Positions 26,447 to 35,470 of a DNA stretch of 64,000 bases are shown here, piece after piece. The stretch is from Streptomyces sp. Je 1-369. Its GTDB lineage: Bacteria; Actinomycetota; Actinomycetes; Streptomycetales; Streptomycetaceae. A program made the translations under genes and the position numbers. The stretch is taken from contig NZ_CP101750.1 of the NCBI RefSeq assembly GCF_026810505.1, positions 2,693,253-2,757,252 on the forward strand. Reading direction: 5' to 3'. Below the pieces are notes generated by a model. It had not been told where the DNA came from, made no database searches, and saw only the letters and a list, made by a program, of their open reading frames with translations. Every line of letters starts with the position of its first letter. Position 1 is the first letter of the stretch.

Positions 26447-27109
26447 ATGGCCGCCGTCGCCGAGCCCGCGCCCGAGCCGGAGATCCTCGCCGCCTTCGAG
26501 GCCGCCAAGGGCTTCATGCCGCGCGGCGAGGGGCTCGCGCTGTACGCGGCCGCGACGGAGGCCGCCGCGCTCGGGCTCCCGCTCCTGGAGGTCGGCACGT
26601 ACTGCGGCCGCTCCACGATCCTGCTCGCCGACGCGGCGCGGCGGGCCGGGGTGACCGCGATCACCGTCGACCACCACCGCGGCAGCGAGGAGCAGCAGCC
26701 CGGCTGGGAGTACCACGACCCGGAGACGGTGGACCCCGAGGTCGGCCGGATGGACACGCTGCCCACCTTCCGCCGCACCCTGCACAAGGCAGGCCTTGAG
26801 GACCACGTGATCGCGGTCGTCGGGCGCTCGCCGCAGGTGGCGAAGGCGTGGGGCGGCGCGCTCGGCCTGGTCTTCATCGACGGCGGCCACACGGACGAGC
26901 ACGCCACGGCCGACTACGAGGGCTGGGCGCCGCACGTCGCCGAGGGCGGGCTGCTCGTCATCCACGACGTGTTCCCCGACCCGGTCGACATCATGACCGG
27001 GCAGGCGCCGTACCGCGTCTACCTCAGGGCTCTGGAGTCCGGTGCGTTCACGGAGGTCGCGGTGGCGGACTCGCTGCGCGTGCTGCGGCGCACGGCGCCG
27101 GGGATCTGA
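26447..27109 (+). CDS. Class I SAM-dependent methyltransferase
   Basis: The 220-residue protein has the glycine-rich SAM motif as LLEVGTYCGRSTILLADAA (residues 46-64), an acidic strand end TVDHH, and a later GLVFIDGGHTDEHATADYEGW block, as in the methyltransferase-24 type group. The His/Asp-rich loop (DGGHTDEH) is typical of the group. The substrate cannot be named. It is preceded by GGAGGAA at the ATG, lies after a terminator and is about 70 bases from the amidase gene downstream. Confidence 0.78.
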   Translation: MAAVAEPAPEPEILAAFEAAKGFMPRGEGLALYAAATEAAALGLPLLEVGTYCGRSTILLADAARRAGVTAITVDHHRGSEEQQPGWEYHDPETVDPEVGRMDTLPTFRRTLHKAGLEDHVIAVVGRSPQVAKAWGGALGLVFIDGGHTDEHATADYEGWAPHVAEGGLLVIHDVFPDPVDIMTGQAPYRVYLRALESGAFTEVAVADSLRVLRRTAPGI

Positions 27110-27181
27110 CCCCAGCGGGAGCGACGGGTATCCGACCTCAACAGGAGCGAGGGGCCCGGCCTCGCGGATAGGCTCGCCCTC

Positions 27182-28198
27182 GTGTCGTACGTAGGTCCGG
27201 AATTCGATCCCTCCCAGCCGCCCCGGCGCAGCGTCCGCCGACCGCTGACGGTGGCCGTCGCCGCGCTGGTCCCGACCTGTCTGGCGGGCTATCTCGTCTA
27301 CCAGGCGACAAGCGGGCCCGACGGGAACGAACCGGCGAGATCGCTGCCCGCATCGTCGAGCGCGTCCACCGACCAGGACGCGCCGTCCGCCTCCTCCTCT
27401 TCCGGAACCAGCCCCTCCGACAAGGCCAAGGAAAAGGACAAGAACGACAAGGACGGCAAGAGCGGGGACTCCGACGACAACGATTCGGCCACGAAGCCGT
27501 CCGGTGGCCGTCCCGCCGCCAACGGCCCCCTCAAGGGCAAGGTCGTCGTGATCGACCCCGGCCACAACCCCGGCAACTTCCGCCACGCGTCGGACATCAA
27601 CCGGCAGGTGGACATCGGGACGAACCGCAAGGAGTGCGACACGACGGGCACGTCCACCAACCACGGCTACACCGAGGCGAAGTTCACCCTGGACGTCGCG
27701 CACCGGCTGCGGTCGCTGCTCGAGAAGCAGGGCGTCACGGTCAAGTTCACGCAGGACGGCGACCGCCCGTGGGGCCCGTGCGTCGACGAGCGCGCCCGCA
27801 TCGGCAACAAGGCGCACGCCGACGCGGTGGTCTCCATCCACGCCGACGGCTCGGGCGCGGGCAACCGCGGCTACCACGTGATCATGCCGGGGAAGGTGCG
27901 GTCGGGTTCGGCCGACACCTCGGCGATCGTCGCGCCCTCGAAGGAGCTGGGCGAGCGCATCGCCGGGAAGTTCGTGAGCGTGACGGGCAGCGCGCCCTCC
28001 AACTACATCGGCGGCGGCACGGGCCTGGACACCCGCACGGACCTCGGGGGCCTCAACCTCTCCACGGTTCCCAAGGTGTTCATCGAGTGCGGGAACATGC
28101 GGGACGCGAAGGACGAGGCCCTGCTGACGAGCTCCGCGTGGCGCCAGAAGGCGGCGCAGGGGATTTCTGAGGGAATCGCGGGGTTCCTGCGGAAGTAG
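27182..28198 (+). CDS. N-acetylmuramoyl-L-alanine amidase (Amidase_3), membrane anchored
   Basis: The 338-residue protein has one N-terminal membrane helix (about residues 20-42), a Ser/Lys/Asp-rich linker to residue 118, and a zinc amidase catalytic domain. The zinc ligands and catalytic residues are visible in VVIDPGHNPG, the following NHGYTEAKFTLDVA, VVSIHADGSG and VFIECGNMRD. It cleaves the bond between muramic acid and the stem peptide of peptidoglycan outside the membrane. The start is GTG 27182, directly before the basic and hydrophobic anchor region. Confidence 0.9.
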   Translation: MSYVGPEFDPSQPPRRSVRRPLTVAVAALVPTCLAGYLVYQATSGPDGNEPARSLPASSSASTDQDAPSASSSSGTSPSDKAKEKDKNDKDGKSGDSDDNDSATKPSGGRPAANGPLKGKVVVIDPGHNPGNFRHASDINRQVDIGTNRKECDTTGTSTNHGYTEAKFTLDVAHRLRSLLEKQGVTVKFTQDGDRPWGPCVDERARIGNKAHADAVVSIHADGSGAGNRGYHVIMPGKVRSGSADTSAIVAPSKELGERIAGKFVSVTGSAPSNYIGGGTGLDTRTDLGGLNLSTVPKVFIECGNMRDAKDEALLTSSAWRQKAAQGISEGIAGFLRK

Positions 28199-28392
28199 GG
28201 GCGTAAGCGGAGGTGAACGTCTTCGCCATGAAGCGTGGACGTCTTTATCCCGAGCAGACACCCCGCACGTCCGGACGATATTGTCCTCCCTACGATGAGG
28301 GGCCACCCCCGCGCTTCGCGCACCGCGACACGACCGCGACTACGGCGACAGCGACGCCTCCACTGACGAGACGACTGACGAAGGACCCTGAA

Positions 28393-29256
28393 GTGAATTT
28401 CCGCTCCCTCACTCGAGGCGACGGCGTGGTGATCGGAGCAGCGGTGTTGCTCTTCATCGCCTCGTTCCTCAACACCCTCGACATCGACGGCCTTCCCGAT
28501 GACAAGCTGCCGAACGCCTGGGAAAACGGCAACCTGCTGCTGAGCGTGTACCTGCTCGGCATCATCGGTGCGGCCCTCATCGTCGTCGGCCGCGCGCTGC
28601 CGCAGCAGCGCAAGGTCGCGGGCCTCGACCTCGGCCAGCTCGGCGTGGCCTTCGCCATCGCCTCCGCGTGGAGCTCGCTCGGTGCGATCTTCGACACCGA
28701 CCAGTCCTACAACTTCGTCTTCGACAGCTCGCTCGGCCGCGGAGACTCCCCGGACGCCGGTGTCGGCCTCATCCTCGGCCTGATCGGCGCCCTCGTGCTC
28801 GCCGCCGGTGCGGTCGCCGGGCTGATCGTTCCTGCGCTGAAGGCTCCCCTCATGGGCGGCCCGAAGCCGATGGCCCCGCAGCCCTACGGCGGTCAGCCGC
28901 AGGGTGGCTACGGCTACCCGGGCGCCGGTGCGGGTCAGCCGCAGCCGGGTGCCCCGTACGGCGCTCAGCCGGGCCAGCCGCAGGGTCAGTCCTTCGGTGG
29001 CCAGCCGCAGCCGCAGGCCGGGCAGACCCCGCCGCCCGCGCAGGCGCAGCCCGCCGGTGACTTCTCGCCGTTCTGGTTCGCCGTGCCGGTGCCGCGTCCG
29101 CTGTACGCGGAGGACGGCTCGCCGACGCCGATCGCCGAGCTGGCGCCGGGCACCTGGTACCTGGCCGTCGAGCAGCGCGGTCCCGGTCTGGTGGCCCAGA
29201 CGCAGGACGGCCGTCGCGGCGTCCTGCAGGACACCACGGGGATCCAGCGCGGCTGA
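28393..29256 (+). CDS. Four-TM membrane protein with Gln/Pro/Gly-rich linker (DUF5336-like)
   Basis: The 287-residue protein has four hydrophobic segments (about residues 12-28, 47-65, 78-92 and 122-146), a PQG-rich disordered stretch (155-225) and a C-terminal soluble module (230-287, FWFAVPVPRPLYAEDGSPTPIAELAPGTWYLAVEQRG). The membrane part resembles the DUF5336 group. GTG 28393 starts the conserved NFRSLTRGDGVV sequence. The 194 bases upstream hold no other gene. A terminator follows. Confidence 0.7.
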   Translation: MNFRSLTRGDGVVIGAAVLLFIASFLNTLDIDGLPDDKLPNAWENGNLLLSVYLLGIIGAALIVVGRALPQQRKVAGLDLGQLGVAFAIASAWSSLGAIFDTDQSYNFVFDSSLGRGDSPDAGVGLILGLIGALVLAAGAVAGLIVPALKAPLMGGPKPMAPQPYGGQPQGGYGYPGAGAGQPQPGAPYGAQPGQPQGQSFGGQPQPQAGQTPPPAQAQPAGDFSPFWFAVPVPRPLYAEDGSPTPIAELAPGTWYLAVEQRGPGLVAQTQDGRRGVLQDTTGIQRG

Positions 29257-29279
29257 TCCCCCCGCACTCGCGGTACCGC

Positions 29280-29307
29280 GGCCCCTCGCCCTTCCGGGCG
29301 GGGGGCC
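29280..29307 (+). terminator. GC-rich stem-loop terminator
   Basis: GGCCCCTCGCCC and GGGCGGGGGGCC pair over 12 bp (one T-G pair) with a TTCC tetraloop, 23 bases after the membrane-protein stop. Confidence 0.8.
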
Positions 29308-29373
29308 GTTGTCGTACAGTCCCTCCCCTACGGACCACCTGACACACCATCAGTTCGCCAGGGAGGCAGGCCT

Positions 29374-30384
29374 ATGCGGCTCGGGCTCGCACTCGGATAC
29401 TGGGGGCGCGGCCCCGACCCCGGGCACGTCGCCCTGGCCCAGGAGGCCGAGCGGCTCGGCTACGACTCCGTGTGGACCGCCGAGGCCTGGGGATCGGACG
29501 CCTTCACGCCGTTGACCTGGATCGCCGCGCAGACCTCGCGGATCAAGCTGGGCACGGCCGTCGCGCAGATGGCGGCGCGCTCCCCCGTCACCACCGCCAT
29601 GCACGCACTCACCCTTGACCACCTCTCCGGCGGGCGGATGATGCTAGGGCTCGGGCTGTCCGGGCCGCAGGTGGTGGAGGGATGGTACGGGCGGCCGTTC
29701 CCGAAATCGCCGCTGACCGCGACCCGCGAGTACGTCGAGGTGATCCGCCAAGTCCTGCGCCGCGAAGGGCCCGTGGAGGTGGCGGGCCGCTTCCACTCCC
29801 ACCCGTACGGCGGGGATGACGGCACCGGTCTCGGCAAACCCCTCAAGCCGATCACCCATCCCCTCCGCGCCGACCTGCCCATCCTGCTCGGCGCCGAGGG
29901 GCCCAAGAACATCGCGCAGACGACGCGGATCGCGGACGGCTGGCTGCCGCTGTACTGGTCGCCGCTGCGAACCGATGTGTACGAGGCGTCGCTCGCCGAC
30001 GTCCCCGAGGGGTTTCTCATCGCCCCCATGGCCCGCGTGAAGGTGTGCGACGACGTCGCCGAAGGTCTGCTCCCCGTCAAGGCCATGCTCGGCTTCTACA
30101 TCGGCGGGATGGGGCACGCCGCCCGCAACTTCCACGCGGACCTGATGGCGCGCATGGGGTACGAGGACGAGGCCCGGCACATCCAGGAGCTGTTCCTCGC
30201 GGGCCGCAGGGAGGAGGCGGTGCTCGCGGTACCGGATGCCTTCGCGGACGAGATCTCGCTGGTCGGGCCGCGTGCCCGCATCGCCGAACGCCTTGAGCTG
30301 TGGCGCAAGGGGCCGGTGACGGACCTGCTCGTGCTCGCGCCGGACCCGCACACGCTGCGGGTCCTGGCGGAGCTCAACTCGTAG
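29374..30384 (+). CDS. LLM-class F420-dependent oxidoreductase
   Basis: The 336-residue luciferase-like TIM barrel starts MRLGLALGYWGRGPDPG, followed by EAERLGYDSVWTAEAWGSDAF, QMAARSPVTTAMHALTLDHLSGGRMMLGLGLSGPQV and a late LLGAEGPKNIAQTTRIADGW. These are hallmarks of F420-dependent oxidoreductases. It is close in pattern to the mycobacterial Rv3520c type, which belongs to the cholesterol-degradation region there, but no KstR-type site is visible in front of this gene. GGGAGG precedes the ATG. It would reduce or oxidise an unknown substrate with coenzyme F420. Confidence 0.85.
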   Translation: MRLGLALGYWGRGPDPGHVALAQEAERLGYDSVWTAEAWGSDAFTPLTWIAAQTSRIKLGTAVAQMAARSPVTTAMHALTLDHLSGGRMMLGLGLSGPQVVEGWYGRPFPKSPLTATREYVEVIRQVLRREGPVEVAGRFHSHPYGGDDGTGLGKPLKPITHPLRADLPILLGAEGPKNIAQTTRIADGWLPLYWSPLRTDVYEASLADVPEGFLIAPMARVKVCDDVAEGLLPVKAMLGFYIGGMGHAARNFHADLMARMGYEDEARHIQELFLAGRREEAVLAVPDAFADEISLVGPRARIAERLELWRKGPVTDLLVLAPDPHTLRVLAELNS

Positions 30385-30402
30385 GCAGAGACGCGCCCTT
30401 GC

Positions 30403-30954
30403 TCATCCCTTGGTGAGCTCGCCCGCCGACGGCACCTTGTCCTTGACGTCCGCGCCCGCGCTGCTGCCCGCGCCCTTGACGTCCTTGATGATGTCGTCGA
30501 AGGAGTTCACCACCGAGTCCGTACCCTCGCCCTTGCGGAGCTTGGACGGCAGGTCCTTCAGGGCGTCGATGCCGGATGTCAGGGGGGCCACCGCCTTGGA
30601 GAGGGTCGGGTCGCCCTTCGCGTTCTTCGTCGCGGCCTTCAGCCTGTTGTACGTGAACGCGCCCGCGAGGCCCGCCTTGATGAGGGCGAACTTGCGGCCG
30701 CCCGCGCCCTTCTTGAACTTGCCCGCGCGGTACGGCTTCACGATCCACTGGTACGTCGCCCCGGCCGCCAGGCCCGCGTTGGCGACGAAGCGGGTCTTGG
30801 CGAACTTCTGCTTCTCGGCGCTGCTGCTGGTGGACGGCGCCGACGCGGCGGCGGTGTCCTCGCCGCTGCCGCCGCAGGCCGTCGCACCGGCCAGCAGGGC
30901 GCCGCAGAGCGTGAGGGAGACCGCGGCACGGCGGACGGGTACGGGGCTGGGCAC
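30403..30954 (-). CDS. Putative lipoprotein of unknown function
   Basis: The 183-residue protein has a signal sequence ending in a lipobox (LLAGATAC, Cys at about residue 27), then a short Ser/Ala-rich stretch and a Lys-rich helical domain (AKTRFVANAGLAAGATYQW, GAFTYNRLKAATKNAKGDPT). No enzyme motif is seen. GTG 30954 is chosen because GGAGG lies 7 bases upstream and the signal peptide then has the usual length. It converges with the F420 oxidoreductase gene, whose stop is 18 bases away. Confidence 0.65.
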   Translation of the reverse strand: MPSPVPVRRAAVSLTLCGALLAGATACGGSGEDTAAASAPSTSSSAEKQKFAKTRFVANAGLAAGATYQWIVKPYRAGKFKKGAGGRKFALIKAGLAGAFTYNRLKAATKNAKGDPTLSKAVAPLTSGIDALKDLPSKLRKGEGTDSVVNSFDDIIKDVKGAGSSAGADVKDKVPSAGELTKG

Positions 30955-31093
30955 GACGGGGCCTCCAGACGGGAGCTGAGCGGCCCGCGGGAGTACGCGG
31001 ACCTCTCCCGCAGCCTCACCCCGGCGCCCGTGCCCCGCCACCGGGATGCGCCCGTCCGGGTTTCAACGGGGCGTTCCCAGGTATCCGGGCTCT

Positions 31094-31387
31094 ATGTCTC
31101 CCACGCGGAACTCCCACAGCAGCACTGCGGCGCGAGTCATCGTCATCGTCGCCGACGTCATGGCCGCGATCCTCGGCCTGTGGATCCTGATGTACCTGCT
31201 GGACGCGAACCGCGCCAACGACCTCGTCCAGTTCATCCACGACGTGGCCCGCTGGCTGGCCGGCTGGTCCCACGACCTCTTCACCTTCGACGAGGACTGG
31301 GCGCGCGTCGTGGCGGGTTACGGCCTCGCCGCGATCGTCTACCTCCTCGTCGGCCACGCCCTGGCGGGCCGCCTGCGCCGCTACTGA
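31094..31387 (+). CDS. Small two-TM membrane protein
   Basis: The 97-residue protein has two hydrophobic segments (about residues 14-36 and 73-91) joined by a loop with FIHDVARWLAGWSHDLFTFDEDW, and ends in a basic RLRRY tail. This type of small membrane protein is common in actinobacteria and has no assigned function. Its last 7 bases overlap the convergent toroid-protein gene. Confidence 0.65.
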   Translation: MSPTRNSHSSTAARVIVIVADVMAAILGLWILMYLLDANRANDLVQFIHDVARWLAGWSHDLFTFDEDWARVVAGYGLAAIVYLLVGHALAGRLRRY

Positions 31388-32463
31388 GGCGGTTCGCAGC
31401 ACTCCGGGTCCAGGCCAAGCGGCAGGTGGTCGCCCGAGAAGACCGCGCAGGTCGCCTCGTCGCCGCCGAGTGCCGCCACGGCCAGGAGGAGCGAGCCCGC
31501 AGTCCAGGTGGTGAGTTCCTCGGGCCAGACCGTCCTGTCGTCGAAGACGTAGCCCGTCCAGTACAGGCCCGACTCCGGGTCGCGCAGGTGCTGGATGGAC
31601 TGGAGGACTTCCAGGGCACGGTCGGACTCGCCTATCACCCAGAGGGCCAGGGCGAGTTCGGCGCTCTCGCCGCCGGTGACCCACGGGTTGGGCACGACAC
31701 AGCGCACCCCGAGGCCGGGGACGACGAAGCGGTCCCAGCCCTCCTCTATGCGGGACTTGGCGGCCACGCCGGTCACCGCCCCGCCCAGGACCGGGTAGTA
31801 CCAGTCCATCGAGTAGCGGTCCTTGTCGAGGAACCGCTCGGGGTGGTGGCGGATCGCGTGCGCGAGGGCGCCCGCGGCCAACTCCCAGTCGGGCTGGGCC
31901 TCTTCGCGCTCCTCGGCGATGGCGAGGGCGCAGCGCAGCGCCTGGTGGATGGACGAGGAGCCGGTGAGGAGTGCGTCGGTCACCGGCGTGCCGTCCTGCT
32001 CCCGCTTCCAGCCGATCTGCCCGCCGGGCTGCTGGAGCGCGAGCACGAACTCGACGGCGGCGACCACGGCGGGCCACATGCGGTCCAGGAAGGCCTCGTC
32101 GCCGGTGGAGAGGTAGTGGTGCCAGACGCCGACGGCGAGGTAGGCGCAGAAGTTGGTCTCGCGGCCGCGGTCGGTGACGTCGTGCGGGTCCCCGTCGGCG
32201 TACGCCGCGTACCAGGAGCCGTCCGGGTTCTGGTGGCGTACGAGCCAGTCGTAGGCGCGCTCGGCGGCCGCGTGCTCGCCCGCCGCGTCCAGTGCCATCG
32301 CGGCCTCGGTGTGGTCCCACGGGTCGAGGTGGTGGCCGCGGAACCACGGGATCGCGCCGTCCTCGCGCTGCACGGCGAGGATGCCGCGTACCGTCGCGAT
32401 GGCCTGATCGGCCGTCAGGACGCCGGGCAGGACGAGGTGTTCGGTCCGCTCCGGGCTCGTCAC
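31381..32463 (-). CDS. Prenyltransferase/squalene-cyclase-like alpha/alpha-toroid protein
   Basis: The 360-residue soluble protein has repeated helical-hairpin motifs with QREDGAIPWFRG, HQNPDGSWYAAY, LQQPGGQIGWKRE and DPESGLYWTGY. These resemble the QW-like repeats of prenyltransferase and squalene-cyclase toroids, though the overall pattern also fits sugar-acting six-hairpin enzymes. No DxDD cyclase motif is seen. Its GTG start overlaps the methyltransferase stop (GTGA), so it is the third coupled gene after a glycosyltransferase and a methyltransferase. A role in glycan or lipoglycan modification is an inference from this context. Confidence 0.7.
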   Translation of the reverse strand: MTSPERTEHLVLPGVLTADQAIATVRGILAVQREDGAIPWFRGHHLDPWDHTEAAMALDAAGEHAAAERAYDWLVRHQNPDGSWYAAYADGDPHDVTDRGRETNFCAYLAVGVWHHYLSTGDEAFLDRMWPAVVAAVEFVLALQQPGGQIGWKREQDGTPVTDALLTGSSSIHQALRCALAIAEEREEAQPDWELAAGALAHAIRHHPERFLDKDRYSMDWYYPVLGGAVTGVAAKSRIEEGWDRFVVPGLGVRCVVPNPWVTGGESAELALALWVIGESDRALEVLQSIQHLRDPESGLYWTGYVFDDRTVWPEELTTWTAGSLLLAVAALGGDEATCAVFSGDHLPLGLDPECCEPPQ

Positions 32464-33224
32464 TTGGCGGCCGCCGCGGCGTCGACGCCTGCGTCGGCGG
32501 AGGCCTTCGGGAGGTGCGGCTTGGTCGCGTACGCCACGAAGCTCTTGCCGACGACGGGGTTGAGCAGCTGCTCGGCGACGCGCGTCGCGAGGGGCTTCTT
32601 CATGATGTCCCAGACGAGCAGCTTGTGGTACGCCCGCACGGGCAGCGCCTTGTCGTTGTCGACGCCGAACGCGCACTTCAGCCACCAGTACGGCGCGTGC
32701 AGGGCGTGCGCGTGGTGCGTGCCGTACGGCTTGAGGCCCGACTCCCGCATCCGTTCGAGGAGTTCGTCCGCCTTGTAGATGCGGATGTGGCCGCCCTCGA
32801 CCTCGTGGTAGGCGTCGGACAGGGCCCAGCAGACCTTCTCCGGGCCGTAGCGCGGGACGGTCACCGCGATGCGGCCGCCCGGCTTGAGGACGCGCACCAT
32901 CTCGGCGAGGACGCCCTTGTCGTCGGGGATGTGCTCCATGACCTCGGAGATGATGACGACGTCGAACGACGCGTCGGGGAAGGGCAGGTTGAGCGCGTCG
33001 CCCTCCATCGCGGTGGCCGTGGCGCCCGCGGGGGCCTCACCGGCCTCCTTCATCGCGGCGAACCACTTGGCGACCTCGCGGATTTCCTCGGCGTTCCGGT
33101 CGAGGGCCACGACCTGCGCGCCGCGCCGGTAGCACTCGAAGGCGTGCCGGCCCGCGCCGCAGCCCAGGTCCAGGACGCGGTCGCCCGCGGCGAGCGGGAA
33201 GCGGGTGAAGTCGACGGTCAGCAT
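32460..33224 (-). CDS. Class I SAM-dependent methyltransferase (second gene of glycosyltransferase operon)
   Basis: The 254-residue methyltransferase has motif I VLDLGCGAGRHAFE (residues 17-30), an acidic loop VVALDRNAEE, EGDALNLPFPDASFDVV and SEVMEHIPDDKGVLAEMVRVLKPGGRIAV, the classical UbiE-like core. The 3' third is helical (APYWWLKCAFGVDNDKALPVRAYHKLLVWD). Its ATG overlaps the glycosyltransferase stop by one base, and its own stop overlaps the next start, so the three genes are translationally coupled. The substrate is unknown. Confidence 0.85.
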   Translation of the reverse strand: MLTVDFTRFPLAAGDRVLDLGCGAGRHAFECYRRGAQVVALDRNAEEIREVAKWFAAMKEAGEAPAGATATAMEGDALNLPFPDASFDVVIISEVMEHIPDDKGVLAEMVRVLKPGGRIAVTVPRYGPEKVCWALSDAYHEVEGGHIRIYKADELLERMRESGLKPYGTHHAHALHAPYWWLKCAFGVDNDKALPVRAYHKLLVWDIMKKPLATRVAEQLLNPVVGKSFVAYATKPHLPKASADAGVDAAAAAK

Positions 33225-34588
33225 CAGCGATGGCTCCCGGAGTACGTCGTGGTGGCCGCGGCGCGGCCGGGATGCGTGGTGGCGGAGCGGTCCATCGCCG
33301 CGCGGTACAGCTCCGCCGTGCCCTGGGCGGCGCGGGCCCAGGTGAACTTGGCGAGGACGCGTTCGCGCCCCGCCGCGCCGAGCCTGGCCCGCAGGTCGCC
33401 GTCGCCGAGCAGCCGGTTCAGGCCGTGCGCGAGCGCGCCCGCGTCGCCCGGCGGTACGGCGAGGCAGGTCTCCCCGTCGGGGCCCGCGACCTCCGGGATC
33501 GCGCCGCCGGTGGTGGCGAGGAGCGGCGTGCCGGTGGCCATCGCCTCCGCCGCGGGGAGCGAGAACCCCTCGTACAGCGAAGGGACGCAGGCGACCTGCG
33601 CGGAGCGGACGAGGTCGACGAGTTCGGCGTCGGTGATGCCCTTGACGAACTCGACGGCGCCTTCGAGGCCGTGCCGCTCGATGGCCTGGGCGACGGGGCC
33701 GTCCTCGGCGCGCTTGCCGACGACGACGAGGTGGGCGCCGGGGTGGTCGGCGCGGACCTTGGCGAGCGCCTCGACGAGGTGGATCAGGCCCTTGAGCGGT
33801 ACGTCGGCGCTGGAGGTGGTGACGATCCTGCCGGGCACTTCGGGGACGGCGGGGTCCGGTGAGAAGAGGCCGGTGTCGGCGCCGATGTGGACGACCTCGA
33901 TGCGGTCCGCGCGGACGCCGAGGTGGTCGACGATCTCCTGCCGGGACGTGCCGGAGACGGTGAGGACCGAGGGGAGGCGGCGCGCGACGCGCTTCTGCAT
34001 GCGCGTGAACGCGTACCAGCGGCGGACGGAGGCGCGGCGCTTCCAGTCGGGCGCCGCGTCCAGCTCCAGCTGCCGGTCGACGGTGATGGGGTGGTGGATG
34101 GTGGTGACGAGGGGCGCGCCGAGGTCGCCGAGGAGGCCGTACCCGAGCGTCTGGTTGTCGTGCACGACGTCGAAGTCACCGGTCCGGGCGCGCAGGTGCC
34201 GCCGGGCGCGGAGGCTGAAGGTGACGGGCTCGGGGAAGCCGCCGGTCCACATCGTCGCCACTTCGAGGGCGTCGACCCAGTCGCGGTACTCGTCGCGCTT
34301 GGGGGTGCGGAAGGGGTCCGGCGAGCGGTAGAGGTCGAGGCTGGGGAGTTCGGTGAGCTTGAGGCCCGTCAGGTCCTCGCCCTCGTCGAGGACGGGGTAG
34401 GGCTGCGCGCCGATCACTTCGACGCTGTGGCCGAGCCGGGCGAGTTCGCGGGAGAGGTGACGTACGTAGACACCCTGTCCCCCGCAGAACGGGTTCCCCT
34501 TGTACGTGAGGAGCGCGATGCGCAACGGGCGCTCGCCGTCGGCGCCGGAACCCTTTCGGGGGCGTGCCTCCATGGCCTCAGCGGTCAC
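33224..34588 (-). CDS. GT4-type glycosyltransferase
   Basis: The 454-residue GT-B glycosyltransferase has an N-terminal acceptor domain (ALLTYKGNPFCGGQGVYVRHLSREL) and a C-terminal donor domain with VPSLYEGFSLPAAEAMATGTPLLATTGG, carrying the E-x7-E retaining motif. Retaining GT4 enzymes use nucleotide- or lipid-linked sugars. It is the first gene of a coupled operon with a methyltransferase and a toroid-fold protein. GTG 34588 is chosen; ATG 34573 is also possible. A KstR-type palindrome lies 56 bases upstream, shared with divergent kstR. Confidence 0.88.
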   Translation of the reverse strand: MTAEAMEARPRKGSGADGERPLRIALLTYKGNPFCGGQGVYVRHLSRELARLGHSVEVIGAQPYPVLDEGEDLTGLKLTELPSLDLYRSPDPFRTPKRDEYRDWVDALEVATMWTGGFPEPVTFSLRARRHLRARTGDFDVVHDNQTLGYGLLGDLGAPLVTTIHHPITVDRQLELDAAPDWKRRASVRRWYAFTRMQKRVARRLPSVLTVSGTSRQEIVDHLGVRADRIEVVHIGADTGLFSPDPAVPEVPGRIVTTSSADVPLKGLIHLVEALAKVRADHPGAHLVVVGKRAEDGPVAQAIERHGLEGAVEFVKGITDAELVDLVRSAQVACVPSLYEGFSLPAAEAMATGTPLLATTGGAIPEVAGPDGETCLAVPPGDAGALAHGLNRLLGDGDLRARLGAAGRERVLAKFTWARAAQGTAELYRAAMDRSATTHPGRAAATTTYSGSHR

Positions 34589-34643
34589 TCTCGGGCCCCC
34601 TTCTCCCTGCAGTTCTCCGCGAGGTTACGCCGGGACGGTAATC

Positions 34644-34657
34644 TAGAACAAGTTTCA
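34644..34657. promoter_or_regulatory. KstR-type operator between the glycosyltransferase operon and kstR
   Basis: TAGAACAAGTTTCA fits TnnAACnnGTTnnA at every fixed position. It lies 146 bases upstream of kstR and 56 bases upstream of the glycosyltransferase, so it could mediate autoregulation and/or control of the glycosyltransferase operon. Confidence 0.75.
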
Positions 34658-34802
34658 GACTGGATCGCTGAATGATCGCTGAACGAGCTTTGAATCTACC
34701 GGCAGGTAGGCGAGGTGTACGGCCCGGATCAGGTGATTCGCGCCACGACGGGCTCCCTGCCATGCTGTGCGATCTCGCGAGGCGTAGCGGAGGGGCATCG
34801 AC

Positions 34803-35423
34803 ATGACAGCGGAAGCCAAGGCGGCGAACCCTGCGACGCCCGCCCTCACCGAGCGCCAGGAGGCGCGCCGCCGCCGCATCCTGCACGCGAGCGCGCAACT
34901 GGCGAGCCGGGGCGGCTTCGACGCCGTGCAGATGCGGGAGGTCGCCGAGGCAGCGGGCGTCGCGCTCGGCACGCTCTACCGGTACTTTCCCTCCAAGGTC
35001 CATCTCCTGGTCGCCACGATGCAGGACCAGCTCCAGCACATGCACACGACGATCCGGAAGCGTCCGCCGGCCGGTGAGACGCCTGCCGAGCGGGTCGCCG
35101 AGACGCTGATGAGGGCTTTCCGCGCGCTCCAGCGCGAGCCGCACCTGGCGGACGCGATGGTGCGGGCGCTGACCTTCGCGGACCGGTCGGTGAGCCCCGA
35201 GGTCGACACGGTGTCGCGGCTGACGACGGCGATCATCCTGGACGCGATGGGTCTTGAGGAGACGCCGACCGCACAGCAGCTGTCGGCGGTGCGGGTCATC
35301 GAGCACACCTGGCACTCGGCGCTGATCACCTGGCTGTCGGGCCGGGCCTCGATCGCCCAGGTGAAGATCGACATCGAGACGGTCTGCCGCCTCATCGACC
35401 TGACGGCGGAGACCGGCGCGTAG
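34803..35423 (+). CDS. kstR: TetR-family repressor KstR (sterol catabolism)
   Basis: The 206-residue TetR repressor has its HTH in residues 18-65. The stretch LASRGGFDAVQMREVAEAAG followed by VALGTLYRYFPSKVHLLVATM is nearly the same as in mycobacterial KstR, and the C-terminal ligand domain retains the ADAMVRALTFAD, SEVDTV-like and VIEHTWHSALITWLSGRAS blocks. KstR represses sterol degradation genes and is released by a CoA thioester of a steroid intermediate. GGAGG precedes the ATG. The presence of KstR-type palindromes before five other transcription units in this window supports the assignment. Confidence 0.88.
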   Translation: MTAEAKAANPATPALTERQEARRRRILHASAQLASRGGFDAVQMREVAEAAGVALGTLYRYFPSKVHLLVATMQDQLQHMHTTIRKRPPAGETPAERVAETLMRAFRALQREPHLADAMVRALTFADRSVSPEVDTVSRLTTAIILDAMGLEETPTAQQLSAVRVIEHTWHSALITWLSGRASIAQVKIDIETVCRLIDLTAETGA

Positions 35424-35470
35424 CCGGACCGCACCGCGCCCTCCTCCCGGCATCCGGACTGCGGCGCTCC

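Noticed and set aside
28261..28300. Promoter with TACGAT as -10
   Set aside because: A good -10 hexamer is present at 28291-28296, but no -35 element at the right spacing, so it was not listed.
31046..31093. Upstream ATG for the small two-TM protein
   Set aside because: The added 16 residues are not hydrophobic or conserved-looking, and the ATG at 31094 starts the typical basic/polar leader.
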